From: Bacteroidales bacterium UBA5433
Lineage (GTDB): Bacteria; Bacteroidota; Bacteroidia; Bacteroidales; UBA932
Direction of reading: 5' to 3'
DNA length: 64,000 nucleotides
NCBI GenBank assembly: GCA_002427525.1
Contig: DIRP01000013.1
Location: forward strand, 31,362 to 95,361
Shown here: positions 25,452 through 32,956 of the stretch, in pieces
Position numbering within the stretch: the stretch's first letter is position 1
Layout: every line of letters starts with the position of its first letter
Made by a program: the position numbers and the translations under genes
The notes under the pieces: model-generated
Seen by the model: only the letters and a program-made list of their open reading frames with translations
What the model was told of the DNA's origin: nothing
Database searches by the model: none

Positions 25452-26280
25452 TCCGGGTTGTTTTTTTGAATTCGCTGATGCTACTTCCCACCGTCCGTTT
25501 AAAAAAACGGCTGAAAGATGCCAAATCTTCAAAGCCCAGGATATGAGCAATTTCTGTAGCATTTTTGTTGCTGTACAGCAACAGCCGTTTGGCTTCTGAA
25601 GCAATCCGCTCGTGAATTACCTGCAAAGGAGCCGGTAGCTTGTACAAGGCAAATAAGTTGGTTAGTGTTTTAGGGGAACGGTTGAGCATGCGTGCATAAT
25701 CGGCCACTTTCTTTTTCTCTTTAAAATACTTGTCCACTAAAATAAAATACTGCCGTACCAGATAAAAACCCGATTCATTCATGGGATCAATGGCCATCGT
25801 ATCCCTTGCCATGCGTGTACAGCTGATGATAAAACGTTTTAAGTGAAGCCGCAACATTTCTTCTTTCAGCGAGTCTTCCGATGCAAATTCCTGCACCATG
25901 TCAGTAAGGATTTGTTCCAGCGTAGCTACCTGGCTTTCACTGATCTTCATGAGCAGGAGGTTGGAATATCCCGTAAACAGAAACCCGTTGCAGGATACTT
26001 CACTGTCCGATTTATAAATACAGTAGAAGTTGCTGTTAAAAAGAATGGAAATGTATTTTCCCGAGACTTCTGTAAATTGTACGTTGTGGGTATTGGAAAA
26101 AGGAGTTATCTGGTTTTTCTCCAGAACCATTTGGGCATGGTCCACTTTCAGGTGAACGGTACCGTCAAGAACCCAGATGAATTTATAGAGTTCTTTGCTA
26201 CGAAAAAGAGCCGGGTTGTTATGGAGTTCATCCGTAACAACCAGGCTCCCCCGTAAAGGTGTTATACACGCATATTCCAT
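25438..26280 (-). CDS. AraC family transcriptional regulator
   Basis: A 280-residue regulator. The N-terminal sensing half (about 1-170) is beta-rich and of unknown ligand. The C-terminal AraC helix-turn-helix pair (about 185-280) includes AYARMLNRSPKTLTNLF and the second helix signature ATEIAHILGFEDLASFSRFFKR. Position suggests it could control the thioredoxin gene upstream or a distant locus; no operator is evident. A -7 box TATATTTG at 26286-26293 lies 5 nt before the ATG, in the 19-bp gap after the thioredoxin gene, so it likely has its own promoter. Confidence 0.85.
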   Translation of the reverse strand: MEYACITPLRGSLVVTDELHNNPALFRSKELYKFIWVLDGTVHLKVDHAQMVLEKNQITPFSNTHNVQFTEVSGKYISILFNSNFYCIYKSDSEVSCNGFLFTGYSNLLLMKISESQVATLEQILTDMVQEFASEDSLKEEMLRLHLKRFIISCTRMARDTMAIDPMNESGFYLVRQYFILVDKYFKEKKKVADYARMLNRSPKTLTNLFALYKLPAPLQVIHERIASEAKRLLLYSNKNATEIAHILGFEDLASFSRFFKRTVGSSISEFKKTTRTTSR

Positions 26281-26285
26281 ATGCG

Positions 26286-26293
26286 CAAATATA
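26286..26293 (-). promoter_or_regulatory. -7 box of the AraC regulator gene
   Basis: TATATTTG on the minus strand, 5 nt upstream of the ATG at 26280, in the short gap between the thioredoxin and AraC genes. Confidence 0.5.
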
Positions 26294-26299
26294 CAAAAC

Positions 26300-26758
26300 C
26301 TATTCTTCTTTCAGTAATGTGCTTTTAACCAGAGATTCAAGCTGGCTTTTAGGAAGGGCTCCCTGTGAGATACTGGGTTTGCCTTCCATGGGTATCCACA
26401 ACAGGGTGGGGACGCTGCGTACGCCAAAAATGGCGGCCAATTCCGGTTGTTTGTCAACATCTACTTTGTAAACGTGAATCTGGTCACTGAATTCCTGTGC
26501 AACTTCTTCCAGTGTAGGTGCCAGCATTTTACAAGGGGCACACCATGTAGCATGAAAATCTACAATGGCCGGTTTGTCTCCGGCATACTTCCAATCGTTG
26601 GGATTTTTCTCGTAATCATAAACACGTTTGATGAATTCTTCTTTTGTCAGTTCCATAACTATTGATTTTTTTTCTTTTGTTTTTCCTGATGTTTCGTTGC
26701 AACCTGCAGACAAAATCAGAGCAGGTAACATGAGTAAGTAGGCAGTAATTATTTTCAT
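26300..26758 (-). CDS. Thioredoxin-family lipoprotein
   Basis: A 152-residue exported thioredoxin. The signal peptide has lipobox SAGC at about residue 20. The thioredoxin domain has the classical active site WCAPC in FHATWCAPCKM and the cis-Pro loop RSVPTLL. I chose the ATG at 26758 (MKIITAYLLM), which starts the signal peptide; the open frame extends 68 codons further upstream into a different gene and lacks signal-like sequence. Likely role: thiol reduction in the periplasm. A variant -7 box GACCTTTG lies 4 nt before the ATG. Confidence 0.88.
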   Translation of the reverse strand: MKIITAYLLMLPALILSAGCNETSGKTKEKKSIVMELTKEEFIKRVYDYEKNPNDWKYAGDKPAIVDFHATWCAPCKMLAPTLEEVAQEFSDQIHVYKVDVDKQPELAAIFGVRSVPTLLWIPMEGKPSISQGALPKSQLESLVKSTLLKEE

Positions 26759-26762
26759 GGTG

Positions 26763-26770
26763 CAAAGGTC
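26763..26770 (-). promoter_or_regulatory. Variant -7 box of the thioredoxin gene
   Basis: GACCTTTG on the minus strand (one mismatch to TAnnTTTG), 4 nt before the ATG at 26758. Confidence 0.35.
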
Positions 26771-26813
26771 CGGCATTTTTATGTTCCGGACAATGGCGAA
26801 TCTACATAATTTA

Positions 26814-27659
26814 TTAGCAAAACTGCCCGAATTTGTATCCGGAATAGAGTAGGTGCACTTGGTTGGGGAGGGTACGAGCCAGCGTTTCATAGGCACTGTC
26901 TGCGGTGCAATGTCCTGTATAAATCTGTAAATTCGGGTGTTTTTCTTTAAGGATTCCGGCAAGCTGTATCAGTTCTTCTTCTGTTTCTGCGTTGTCTTTC
27001 AGGTGCAGGCCTCCTATAAAACGGGCCACCGGCCTTCCCGAGAAGGATACAGCGGCGTGCAGCGTATTGAGTATTCCTTTGTGGGTGCAACTGGAAATAA
27101 GGGTGTCGCCACAATCCGACAATACCAATACGGCGATTTCGTGGTGAAACGGGTCGGGGAGCATATCTGTATCCTCTTCCTTCCAGGCCAACGTACTGTT
27201 TCCGGCGGGAAGCGGGTAAAGAGAAGGAATGTCGCCCAGCAGGGCTACGTGTGGCGTCAGGAATGTATTTTTCCGGGGGTGCCAGACAAAACGATCTGCA
27301 TACTCGCGGGTAAGCCGTTTGTCCATCCCAATTTCCTGTGCTATCCCTTCCTTGATTGAGTAGCAGGTACTGTGTTGTATCCGGGCAGACAGGTAAACCG
27401 GCGCCTTGTGGTTGTGTGCTAAAAAACCCTCCAGACCTCCTGTGTGGTCGTTGTGGTTGTGGGAAAGAATCAGGTAATCTGCCTGCGCTATATGGTATCC
27501 GGCCAGCAGGGCATTCTCTATATAGGCATTGGATGCGCCGGTGTCTATAAGCCATTTTTTTCCTTCCTTTTCAAACCAGACAGAAAGTCCGTGTTCTGTT
27601 AAAAAAGGCAGAGAACCCGGATAGTCAGGAGCCGGGCGGTTCTCAACGAGTATAAGCAT
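26814..27659 (-). CDS. Metallo-beta-lactamase-fold hydrolase
   Basis: A 281-residue protein of the MBL superfamily. The metal motif is LSHNHNDHTGG near residue 75 (N-H-N-D-H variant of HxHxDH). A later Cys-containing CGDTLISSCTHKG segment supplies the next His, and GGLHLKD plus GHCT supply the last ligands. The layout resembles 7,8-dihydropterin-6-yl-methyl-beta-aminobenzene 5'-phosphate synthase-like members, but the substrate is uncertain. I chose ATG 27659; a TTG two codons earlier is only 1 nt downstream of the -7 box. The -7 box TAATTTTG ends 3 nt before the ATG. Confidence 0.8.
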   Translation of the reverse strand: MLILVENRPAPDYPGSLPFLTEHGLSVWFEKEGKKWLIDTGASNAYIENALLAGYHIAQADYLILSHNHNDHTGGLEGFLAHNHKAPVYLSARIQHSTCYSIKEGIAQEIGMDKRLTREYADRFVWHPRKNTFLTPHVALLGDIPSLYPLPAGNSTLAWKEEDTDMLPDPFHHEIAVLVLSDCGDTLISSCTHKGILNTLHAAVSFSGRPVARFIGGLHLKDNAETEEELIQLAGILKEKHPNLQIYTGHCTADSAYETLARTLPNQVHLLYSGYKFGQFC

Positions 27660-27662
27660 AGT

Positions 27663-27670
27663 CAAAATTA
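27663..27670 (-). promoter_or_regulatory. -7 box of the MBL-fold gene
   Basis: TAATTTTG on the minus strand, 3 nt upstream of the ATG at 27659. Confidence 0.5.
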
Positions 27671-27693
27671 GTAAAATAATCTAATATAATACG

Positions 27694-27701
27694 TAACTTT
27701 A
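27694..27701 (+). promoter_or_regulatory. Variant -7 box of the small acidic protein gene
   Basis: TAACTTTA on the plus strand, one mismatch to TAnnTTTG, 17 nt upstream of the ATG at 27719. Confidence 0.35.
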
Positions 27702-27718
27702 ACCCATATAACGAAGTT

Positions 27719-27913
27719 ATGAAGCAGGAAAAACTCAGCCATATTGTAGAGACCTACAGGAAGCAGGCTCAAGCGGCAGAACAAGCCGGTCTTTGGGATA
27801 AAGCAAATGAAATGCAGGATTTTGCTGATTTTGTTGAAGAAAATCTGGATGTATTTCTTGAAGATGCCTATACCCGTGAAGCCGAGCTTTGGGAAGAATT
27901 TGAAAACTACTGA
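27719..27913 (+). CDS. Small acidic helical protein, unknown function
   Basis: A 64-residue protein, highly charged and acidic (MKQEKLSHIVETYRKQA at the start, many Glu/Asp near the end), predicted wholly alpha-helical with no signal peptide or membrane segment. Reasons to call it real: it fills an otherwise empty 260-bp gap, starts with ATG downstream of a near-consensus -7 box, and its composition is protein-like. It ends 9 bp before the convergent regulator gene. I do not recognise the family. Confidence 0.6.
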   Translation: MKQEKLSHIVETYRKQAQAAEQAGLWDKANEMQDFADFVEENLDVFLEDAYTREAELWEEFENY

Positions 27914-27922
27914 ACCGATCTT

Positions 27923-28561
27923 TTACGGAAGAAGCCGGTAGGTACGGCTGCCTGTTCTGCTAATGGTACCGCTTTCTTCAAGCTGCCTGATGGCACGTGT
28001 CAGTGCCGGCCGGGTTACTCCGAACATATCTGCCAACTCCTGATGGGTATGAGGAATGGTAAACAGTGTATCCTTGTTCTTGTTGGACATTTCCAGGAAA
28101 TAGCTCTTCAATTTGCTTTTGATAGTGCCAAAAGTCGTAAGACGCAAACGTTCTGAAAGAAACCGGCTCCTGTTAGAAATTTCTTTAAGGTAATTTTCAA
28201 GTACCCTTTGGTTTTTTTGCATCATCTCTACAAGATGGTTTCTGGAAATATCTACAATAACAGAAGGCTGCACGGCAAAAACACTTACAGGCAATTTGTT
28301 GTTTTCTGCAAAAAGAAAAGCCGGCGCTACAGCGCGGGAGGCTGCAATTTCTTCTACTACCACTTTTGTGCCTTCCGGATCTGTCATTTCTGTTCTAAGC
28401 AAGCCTTCCTCAACAATAAATAACGAATTGTACACTGCGCCTTGCAAGGCTACCAGCTCCCCGGCTGCATAAGAACGTATGCGGCAAGTATGACCCAGCA
28501 ACATGTCTATAAATTCCTTGTCCAGCCCCTCAAAAAGTGTAGCATTGTAGATTTTATCCAT
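27923..28561 (-). CDS. hcpR: Crp/Fnr family regulator, probable HcpR
   Basis: A 212-residue regulator with an N-terminal cyclic-nucleotide-binding-like beta-barrel (about 10-125) and a C-terminal Crp-type winged helix (HQELADMFGVTRPALTRAIRQLEE). It lacks the N-terminal Cys cluster of FNR. It diverges from a ferredoxin gene followed by the hybrid-cluster-protein gene, the arrangement expected of HcpR, a nitrosative-stress regulator known in anaerobes. I chose ATG 28561 (MDKIYNATL), 5 nt after a -7 box TATCTTTG, over an upstream start that would run through the operator. Role is inferred from neighbours. Confidence 0.7.
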   Translation of the reverse strand: MDKIYNATLFEGLDKEFIDMLLGHTCRIRSYAAGELVALQGAVYNSLFIVEEGLLRTEMTDPEGTKVVVEEIAASRAVAPAFLFAENNKLPVSVFAVQPSVIVDISRNHLVEMMQKNQRVLENYLKEISNRSRFLSERLRLTTFGTIKSKLKSYFLEMSNKNKDTLFTIPHTHQELADMFGVTRPALTRAIRQLEESGTISRTGSRTYRLLP

Positions 28562-28566
28562 AACAA

Positions 28567-28574
28567 CAAAGATA
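28567..28574 (-). promoter_or_regulatory. -7 box of the Crp/Fnr regulator gene
   Basis: TATCTTTG on the minus strand, 5 nt upstream of the ATG at 28561. Confidence 0.55.
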
Positions 28575-28588
28575 CTTTTTTTATTATT

Positions 28589-28606
28589 TTGTAACAAATG
28601 GTACAA
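28589..28606. promoter_or_regulatory. Probable HcpR operator (18-bp palindrome)
   Basis: TTGTAACAAATGGTACAA is an imperfect palindrome, 14 of 18 positions symmetric (TTGTAnCAnnTGnTACAA), in the divergent region between the Crp/Fnr regulator and the ferredoxin gene. Its centre is about 30 bp upstream of the ferredoxin -7 box (28628-28635), roughly -44 from the expected start site, the class II activator position used by Crp/Fnr proteins. It also lies just upstream of the regulator's own promoter. Confidence 0.6.
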
Positions 28607-28627
28607 AGTTTACCCTGCTACGTGCCG

Positions 28628-28635
28628 TACTTTTG
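28628..28635 (+). promoter_or_regulatory. -7 box of the ferredoxin-hcp operon
   Basis: TACTTTTG on the plus strand, 19 nt upstream of the GTG start at 28655. No good -33 TTTG is seen at the right spacing, which fits an activator-dependent promoter. Confidence 0.5.
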
Positions 28636-28654
28636 TAGAAAATTTAGAAGCAAC

Positions 28655-29470
28655 GTGAAAAGAACCATTATAAAAATTGATGAAGACTTGTGTGACGGGT
28701 GCGGTATATGTGTAGAGGGATGCCACGAGGGTGCATTGCAACTTATAGATGGCAAGGCAGTTATGGTAAGTGACCTATATTGTGACGGGTTGGGAGCCTG
28801 CATACCGGACTGCCCGCAAGGAGCTATTTCTTTGGAAGAAAGAGAGGCAGAACCTTACAACGAAGAAGCGGTCATGGAGCGTGTGGTTCCCAAAGGGGAA
28901 AAAGTAATTTTAGCACACCTTACCCATTTGCGGAATCACGGGGAACTGGGATTTATGCAGCAGGGTATTGATTATTTGAAGAAGCACAACATCCGGGTAG
29001 ATCTGTCTTCGCTACAAAAGGCTGTTCCACAGCAAGCACAGCAAGCACCGCAAGCACAACAGCCGTATGTTTTCCAACCGGCAAGCGTGATGCCCCCTCA
29101 GTTTCCGGTGCAACTGCACTTGATCAATCCCATGAACCCTGTTTTTTCAGGTGCCCATTTGCTGTTGGCAGCCGATTGCTCGGCTTTCGTAACTCCGGAT
29201 TTCCACCAACGCTTTTTGAAAGATAAGGTATTGGCTATTGCGTGTCCCAAGTTGGACAGGAATCTGGATACGTATGTTGCCAAACTGATTGCCCTTATAG
29301 ATACCTCCGGAATAGAAACACTTACGGTAGTGCAGATGGTAGTGCCTTGTTGTTCGGGATTGATGAAACTGGTGTCTATGGCCCGCGAAAAAGCAAAGAG
29401 GTACATTCCCGTAAAAAAAATCGTACTCAACCTGCAGGGAGGAGTTCAAACGGAAGAATGGATACAATGA
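28655..29470 (+). CDS. 4Fe-4S ferredoxin-type protein linked to hcp
   Basis: A 271-residue protein. The first cluster motif CDGCGICVEGC is complete. The second, CDGLGACIPDC, has Leu where the second Cys is expected. After a Gln/Ala/Pro-rich linker (about 125-150) comes a roughly 120-residue domain with conserved-looking Cys (AADCSAF, IACPKLD, VPCCSGL) of no family I can name. I chose GTG 28655 (VKRTIIKIDEDLC) because any earlier start lies upstream of the -7 box. Probably co-transcribed with hcp 46 bp downstream, and a candidate electron donor for it. Confidence 0.75.
   Translation: MKRTIIKIDEDLCDGCGICVEGCHEGALQLIDGKAVMVSDLYCDGLGACIPDCPQGAISLEEREAEPYNEEAVMERVVPKGEKVILAHLTHLRNHGELGFMQQGIDYLKKHNIRVDLSSLQKAVPQQAQQAPQAQQPYVFQPASVMPPQFPVQLHLINPMNPVFSGAHLLLAADCSAFVTPDFHQRFLKDKVLAIACPKLDRNLDTYVAKLIALIDTSGIETLTVVQMVVPCCSGLMKLVSMAREKAKRYIPVKKIVLNLQGGVQTEEWIQ
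29030..29056 (+). repeat. Three 9-bp repeats in the ferredoxin linker
   Basis: CAGCAAGCA occurs three times in tandem (the third as CCGCAAGCA), in frame, encoding a Gln-Ala/Pro linker between the iron-sulfur and C-terminal domains. Confidence 0.8.
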
Positions 29471-29516
29471 TTTACATATATTATATTTAATAATTATACT
29501 TTAATTTTAGTTTATT

Positions 29517-31136
29517 ATGAACATGTTTTGTTTTCAGTGCCAGGAAACTGCCCGTAACCAAGGTTGCACGGTAAAAGGCGTTTGTGGCAAAGAAGCCGGT
29601 ACTGCTGCGCTGCAGGACCTGCTTATTTATGTAACCCGTGGCGTGGCCATTGTACAAAAGGCCTTACGTGAACAGGGAAAAGCCGGTGACACTGCGAACG
29701 CATACATCCTGGATGCCTTGTTTTGTACCATTACCAATGCAAACTTTGATGATGAAGCTTTGACAGCCCGCATTGAAGAAGGCTTTGCTTTAAAGAGAAA
29801 ATTGGTGACAAAGGCTACCAAAGAAGGAGTACAACTTCCTGATATGCCTGAGGTTACTCTGGATGTTAAAAAGGAAGATTTCTTAACAAGTGCCAAAACT
29901 GTGGGAGTGCTGAGCGAGCCCGACGAAGACATCCGTTCCCTCAAGCAATTGACTGTCTACGGTCTGAAAGGTATGGCAGCTTATGCCGAGCATGCGATGA
30001 ACCTGGGCCACGAAGAGAGTAGCATTTATGCCTTTATGGAGGAAGCTCTTTATCAGGTATCCCGTACAGATATTACGGTAGATGAACTCATTTCCCTGGT
30101 ACTTAAAACGGGTGAATATGGTGTACAGGCTATGGCATTGCTGGATAAGGCCAACACGTCTGCTTACGGAAACCCCGAGATGACAAAGGTAAATATCGGA
30201 GTAGGCAAGAATCCCGGTATTCTTATCAGCGGACACGACCTGAAAGACATGGAAGAACTGCTGGAGCAAACGGCAGGTACCGGTGTGGATGTGTACACAC
30301 ACGGTGAAATGCTTCCGGCCAACTACTACCCGGCTTTCAAAAAATATTCCCATTTTGTGGGCAACTACGGCAACGCCTGGTGGAAACAAAAAGAAGAGTT
30401 CGAAACTTTTAACGGAGTCATCCTCTTTACAACCAACTGCATTGTACCTCCGCTCAAAGACGCTACGTATACAGACCGTATCTACACAACAGGATCGTGC
30501 GGTTATCCCGGTGCAAAACACATTCCTGCCCGTTCCGAAGGCGGAAAAAAAGATTTTTCCGAACTGATTGCTAAAGCCAAAACGTGTAAACCTCCTGTAG
30601 AGATTGAAAAGGGAGAAATTATTGGCGGTTTTGCACACCATCAGGTACTGGCCCTGGCAGATCAGGTAGTAGAGGCTGTTAAAACCGGAGCCATCAAACG
30701 TTTTGTTGTTATGGCCGGCTGCGACGGACGCATGAAATCCCGTGAGTACTATACAGACTATGCAATGGCGCTGCCCAAGGATAACGTAATTTTAACGGCC
30801 GGATGTGCCAAATACAGGTACAACAAACTGCCTTTGGGTGATATCAACGGTATTCCGCGCGTATTGGACGCAGGGCAATGCAACGACAGCTATTCTTTGG
30901 TAGTCATTGCACTGGCCTTGCAAAAGGCATTTGGTCTGGACAGTGTGAACGACCTTCCCATTTTATACAACATTGCCTGGTACGAACAAAAGGCTGTTAT
31001 TGTGTTGCTGGCGTTGCTCAGCCTGGGTGTGAAAAACATCCACCTGGGACCCACCTTGCCGGCTTTTGTGTCGCCAAACGTGTTGAATGTATTGGTAGAT
31101 AAATTTGGAATAGGCCCTCAGCCTGCACTTGAATAA
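29517..31136 (+). CDS. hcp: Hybrid cluster protein (hydroxylamine reductase)
   Basis: A 539-residue Hcp. The N-terminal Cys motif C5-x2-C8-x8-C17-x5-C23 binds the cubane cluster. Hybrid-cluster ligands are visible in [18 protein letters not shown] and [10 protein letters not shown], and AGQCNDSYS follows near the C-terminus. Hcp reduces nitric oxide and hydroxylamine and may also act in protein S-nitrosylation. The length fits the anaerobe type (class III-like, without the internal three-helix insert question settled here). It follows the ferredoxin-like gene by 46 bp of AT-rich DNA, and both probably answer to the divergent Crp/Fnr regulator. Confidence 0.95.
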   Translation: MNMFCFQCQETARNQGCTVKGVCGKEAGTAALQDLLIYVTRGVAIVQKALREQGKAGDTANAYILDALFCTITNANFDDEALTARIEEGFALKRKLVTKATKEGVQLPDMPEVTLDVKKEDFLTSAKTVGVLSEPDEDIRSLKQLTVYGLKGMAAYAEHAMNLGHEESSIYAFMEEALYQVSRTDITVDELISLVLKTGEYGVQAMALLDKANTSAYGNPEMTKVNIGVGKNPGILISGHDLKDMEELLEQTAGTGVDVYTHGEMLPANYYPAFKKYSHFVGNYGNAWWKQKEEFETFNGVILFTTNCIVPPLKDATYTDRIYTTGSCGYPGAKHIPARSEGGKKDFSELIAKAKTCKPPVEIEKGEIIGGFAHHQVLALADQVVEAVKTGAIKRFVVMAGCDGRMKSREYYTDYAMALPKDNVILTAGCAKYRYNKLPLGDINGIPRVLDAGQCNDSYSLVVIALALQKAFGLDSVNDLPILYNIAWYEQKAVIVLLALLSLGVKNIHLGPTLPAFVSPNVLNVLVDKFGIGPQPALE

Positions 31137-31154
31137 AAAAGACGGAACGTCCTC

Positions 31155-31880
31155 TTAGGAGGCAGTTTTATAATGTCCGGATATCCATAGGATTCCGGAC
31201 ATTATTATATACAGGCAGCAGCAGCACAGCAGCATCAGGGAAGGGTGTTGGCCGGCGGCTGCCAAAGCAATAATAACAACCAGGCAAAGACCTGTGAAAA
31301 TATAGGGAACTTTGTTGTTTTTAAAACCAAAGCCCTTCAATTTAAGCGAAAACATGGGAATGTTGCTGACAAGCAGCAGGGACAGCAATACTGACAGGCC
31401 GGGAATGAACCAGGTAGTGCTCAGTAGCGCATGCCATCCGGGGCTGTATTGTCCGTAAAGTACGGTACCGGCAACAAGTAAAGCGCTTGCGGGGGTTGGC
31501 AATCCCAGAAAACCCTGAGTCTGTCGCGTATCAACATTGAATTTGGCCAACCGAAAGGCAGAAAAAACAACAAGCACAAAAGGGAGGAATTCCATCCATT
31601 CCAGGGGAGCAGCATTCCTGTACGTATAGTAGAGCATAAAAGAGGGCAGCAACCCAAAACTGACCGTATCGGACAGGGAGTCCAGTTCTTTGCCTATGGG
31701 ACTATAGGCGTTTAGCAGCCTGGCTGCAAAACCGTCCAGAAAATCAAAAACAGAGGCAGCCGCCATAAGCCAAAAGGCTGTTTGGATGCTGCCTCTGCCT
31801 GCAAAAACAATCCCCAATGCTCCGCATAAAAGGTTTAGCGAAGTAATAACATTGGGGATATGTTGTGTGACCTTTCTCAA
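31155..31880 (-). CDS. pssA: CDP-diacylglycerol-serine O-phosphatidyltransferase
   Basis: A 241-residue membrane enzyme of phosphatidylserine synthesis. The CDP-alcohol phosphotransferase signature is complete: DFLDGFAAR, then G three residues before D and D three residues later (IGKELDSLSD). Six to eight hydrophobic segments are visible. Its ATG (31880) overlaps the stop of the C1 peptidase gene as ATGA, so it is the last gene of a queE - C1 peptidase - C1 peptidase - pssA minus-strand run. Confidence 0.9.
   Translation of the reverse strand: MRKVTQHIPNVITSLNLLCGALGIVFAGRGSIQTAFWLMAAASVFDFLDGFAARLLNAYSPIGKELDSLSDTVSFGLLPSFMLYYTYRNAAPLEWMEFLPFVLVVFSAFRLAKFNVDTRQTQGFLGLPTPASALLVAGTVLYGQYSPGWHALLSTTWFIPGLSVLLSLLLVSNIPMFSLKLKGFGFKNNKVPYIFTGLCLVVIIALAAAGQHPSLMLLCCCCLYIIMSGILWISGHYKTAS
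31172..31203. terminator. Candidate hairpin between convergent hcp and pssA
   Basis: AATGTCCGGA pairs with TCCGGACATT (10 bp), continued by ATCC/GGAT across a 1-nt bulge with loop ATA. It lies 35 bp past the hcp stop but inside the pssA C-terminal codons, and is not followed by a clear T run on either strand, so terminator function is doubtful. Confidence 0.3.
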
Positions 31881-32953
31881 AATCCCAGTTTTTTTCTTAT
31901 TTCTTTAGGAATGGCATCTTTATGCACCATGTAGTCCAGTCCCCGGGCTTTGAAATAATTCTCAGACATGTATATATAACCGTCGTAAGCACCTGAATTT
32001 CCGTACGAGTTTTTAGTAATGTAGTACTTTACTCCGTTTTGGTCGCGGACAATACCTACGATGTGCATCAGGTGGTCATCGGGAGATTTAAATGTCTGGT
32101 ACATGTCCTGACGGATTTCCTGCGTAACTTCCAGCTCTCCTTCCTCATTCTCGCCGGCAGGCTCCAGAGCCAGGCCTTTTTTCTGTGAGAAATTGCGGGT
32201 AAGAGTACCGCCCCAGGCCAGGGTGTATCCTTGGGTAAGAGCATGGTCAACGATGGCCATAAAATCATCCAAAGGCACATTGTAAAACAGCGCATGTTCC
32301 CAGTTGTCGGGTACTTCAAAAGGAACCTGTTGGTAGAAAGGATGGTGTGTACAACTTACGATTTCTACGTAATCGTCCATATCCAACCCCAGGTATTTTA
32401 CAAACGAGAGGGGGGTGTGTTCTTTTCCTTCGTAAACAAAAGTTTCCGGTGCTTCACCCAGGTATATGTCAAGAGCGGCCTCCAGCATAAGGTCTGCCTG
32501 CGGGCTGTAGTTCTTTACCTTGATGGGTACTTCTGCCATGGCGTCAATGTAGCCTTGCAGTTCTGTATGGTTATGATATTCAGAATCATAGTTAATGCCC
32601 GGGTAGACAGACAGCGGTACCAGTCCGTATTTTGCTACCGAGCGGGTTGCCGTATGGGCCAACGATCCCGGGCCCAGGTTGCCCTGGCCTCTTCTTAGGT
32701 AGTTGTCAAAATACCTGGTTTTGTAAACGTTGCGTACCGTAAACATCACAGACAGGTCCAGGGGGGCTTTGCCCATTCTTATGATTTCACTCTCAAGTAA
32801 CGATATGGTGGCAAAGCACCAACAGGTCCCGGTATATGCCTGGTGTTTGGCTTCTGTGTGCGGGTTCTTAACTATTGTTGTAAACTCGTATTGTTGTGCA
32901 GCCAGCGCTCCCGTAAGAACAAGAGCTACCAGAAAAGTCAACGTTTTTTTCAT
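31877..32953 (-). CDS. Secreted C1 (bleomycin-hydrolase-like) cysteine peptidase
   Basis: A 358-residue papain-superfamily peptidase with a signal peptide ending LAAQ. The catalytic Cys is in TGTCWCFA (near residue 45). The C-terminal His is in HLMHIVGIVRDQNG and the Asn in ITKNSYGNSG. The order and the insertion between Cys and His resemble aminopeptidase C / bleomycin hydrolase (C1B) rather than cathepsins. It lies 3 bp downstream of a longer paralogue and overlaps pssA by 4 bp. Likely role: periplasmic peptide trimming. Confidence 0.82.
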   Translation of the reverse strand: MKKTLTFLVALVLTGALAAQQYEFTTIVKNPHTEAKHQAYTGTCWCFATISLLESEIIRMGKAPLDLSVMFTVRNVYKTRYFDNYLRRGQGNLGPGSLAHTATRSVAKYGLVPLSVYPGINYDSEYHNHTELQGYIDAMAEVPIKVKNYSPQADLMLEAALDIYLGEAPETFVYEGKEHTPLSFVKYLGLDMDDYVEIVSCTHHPFYQQVPFEVPDNWEHALFYNVPLDDFMAIVDHALTQGYTLAWGGTLTRNFSQKKGLALEPAGENEEGELEVTQEIRQDMYQTFKSPDDHLMHIVGIVRDQNGVKYYITKNSYGNSGAYDGYIYMSENYFKARGLDYMVHKDAIPKEIRKKLGF

Positions 32954-32956
32954 CTT

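Noticed and set aside
31172..31203. Strong terminator for hcp
   Set aside because: The hairpin is good but lacks a T run and lies in pssA codons, so it is listed only as a low-confidence feature.
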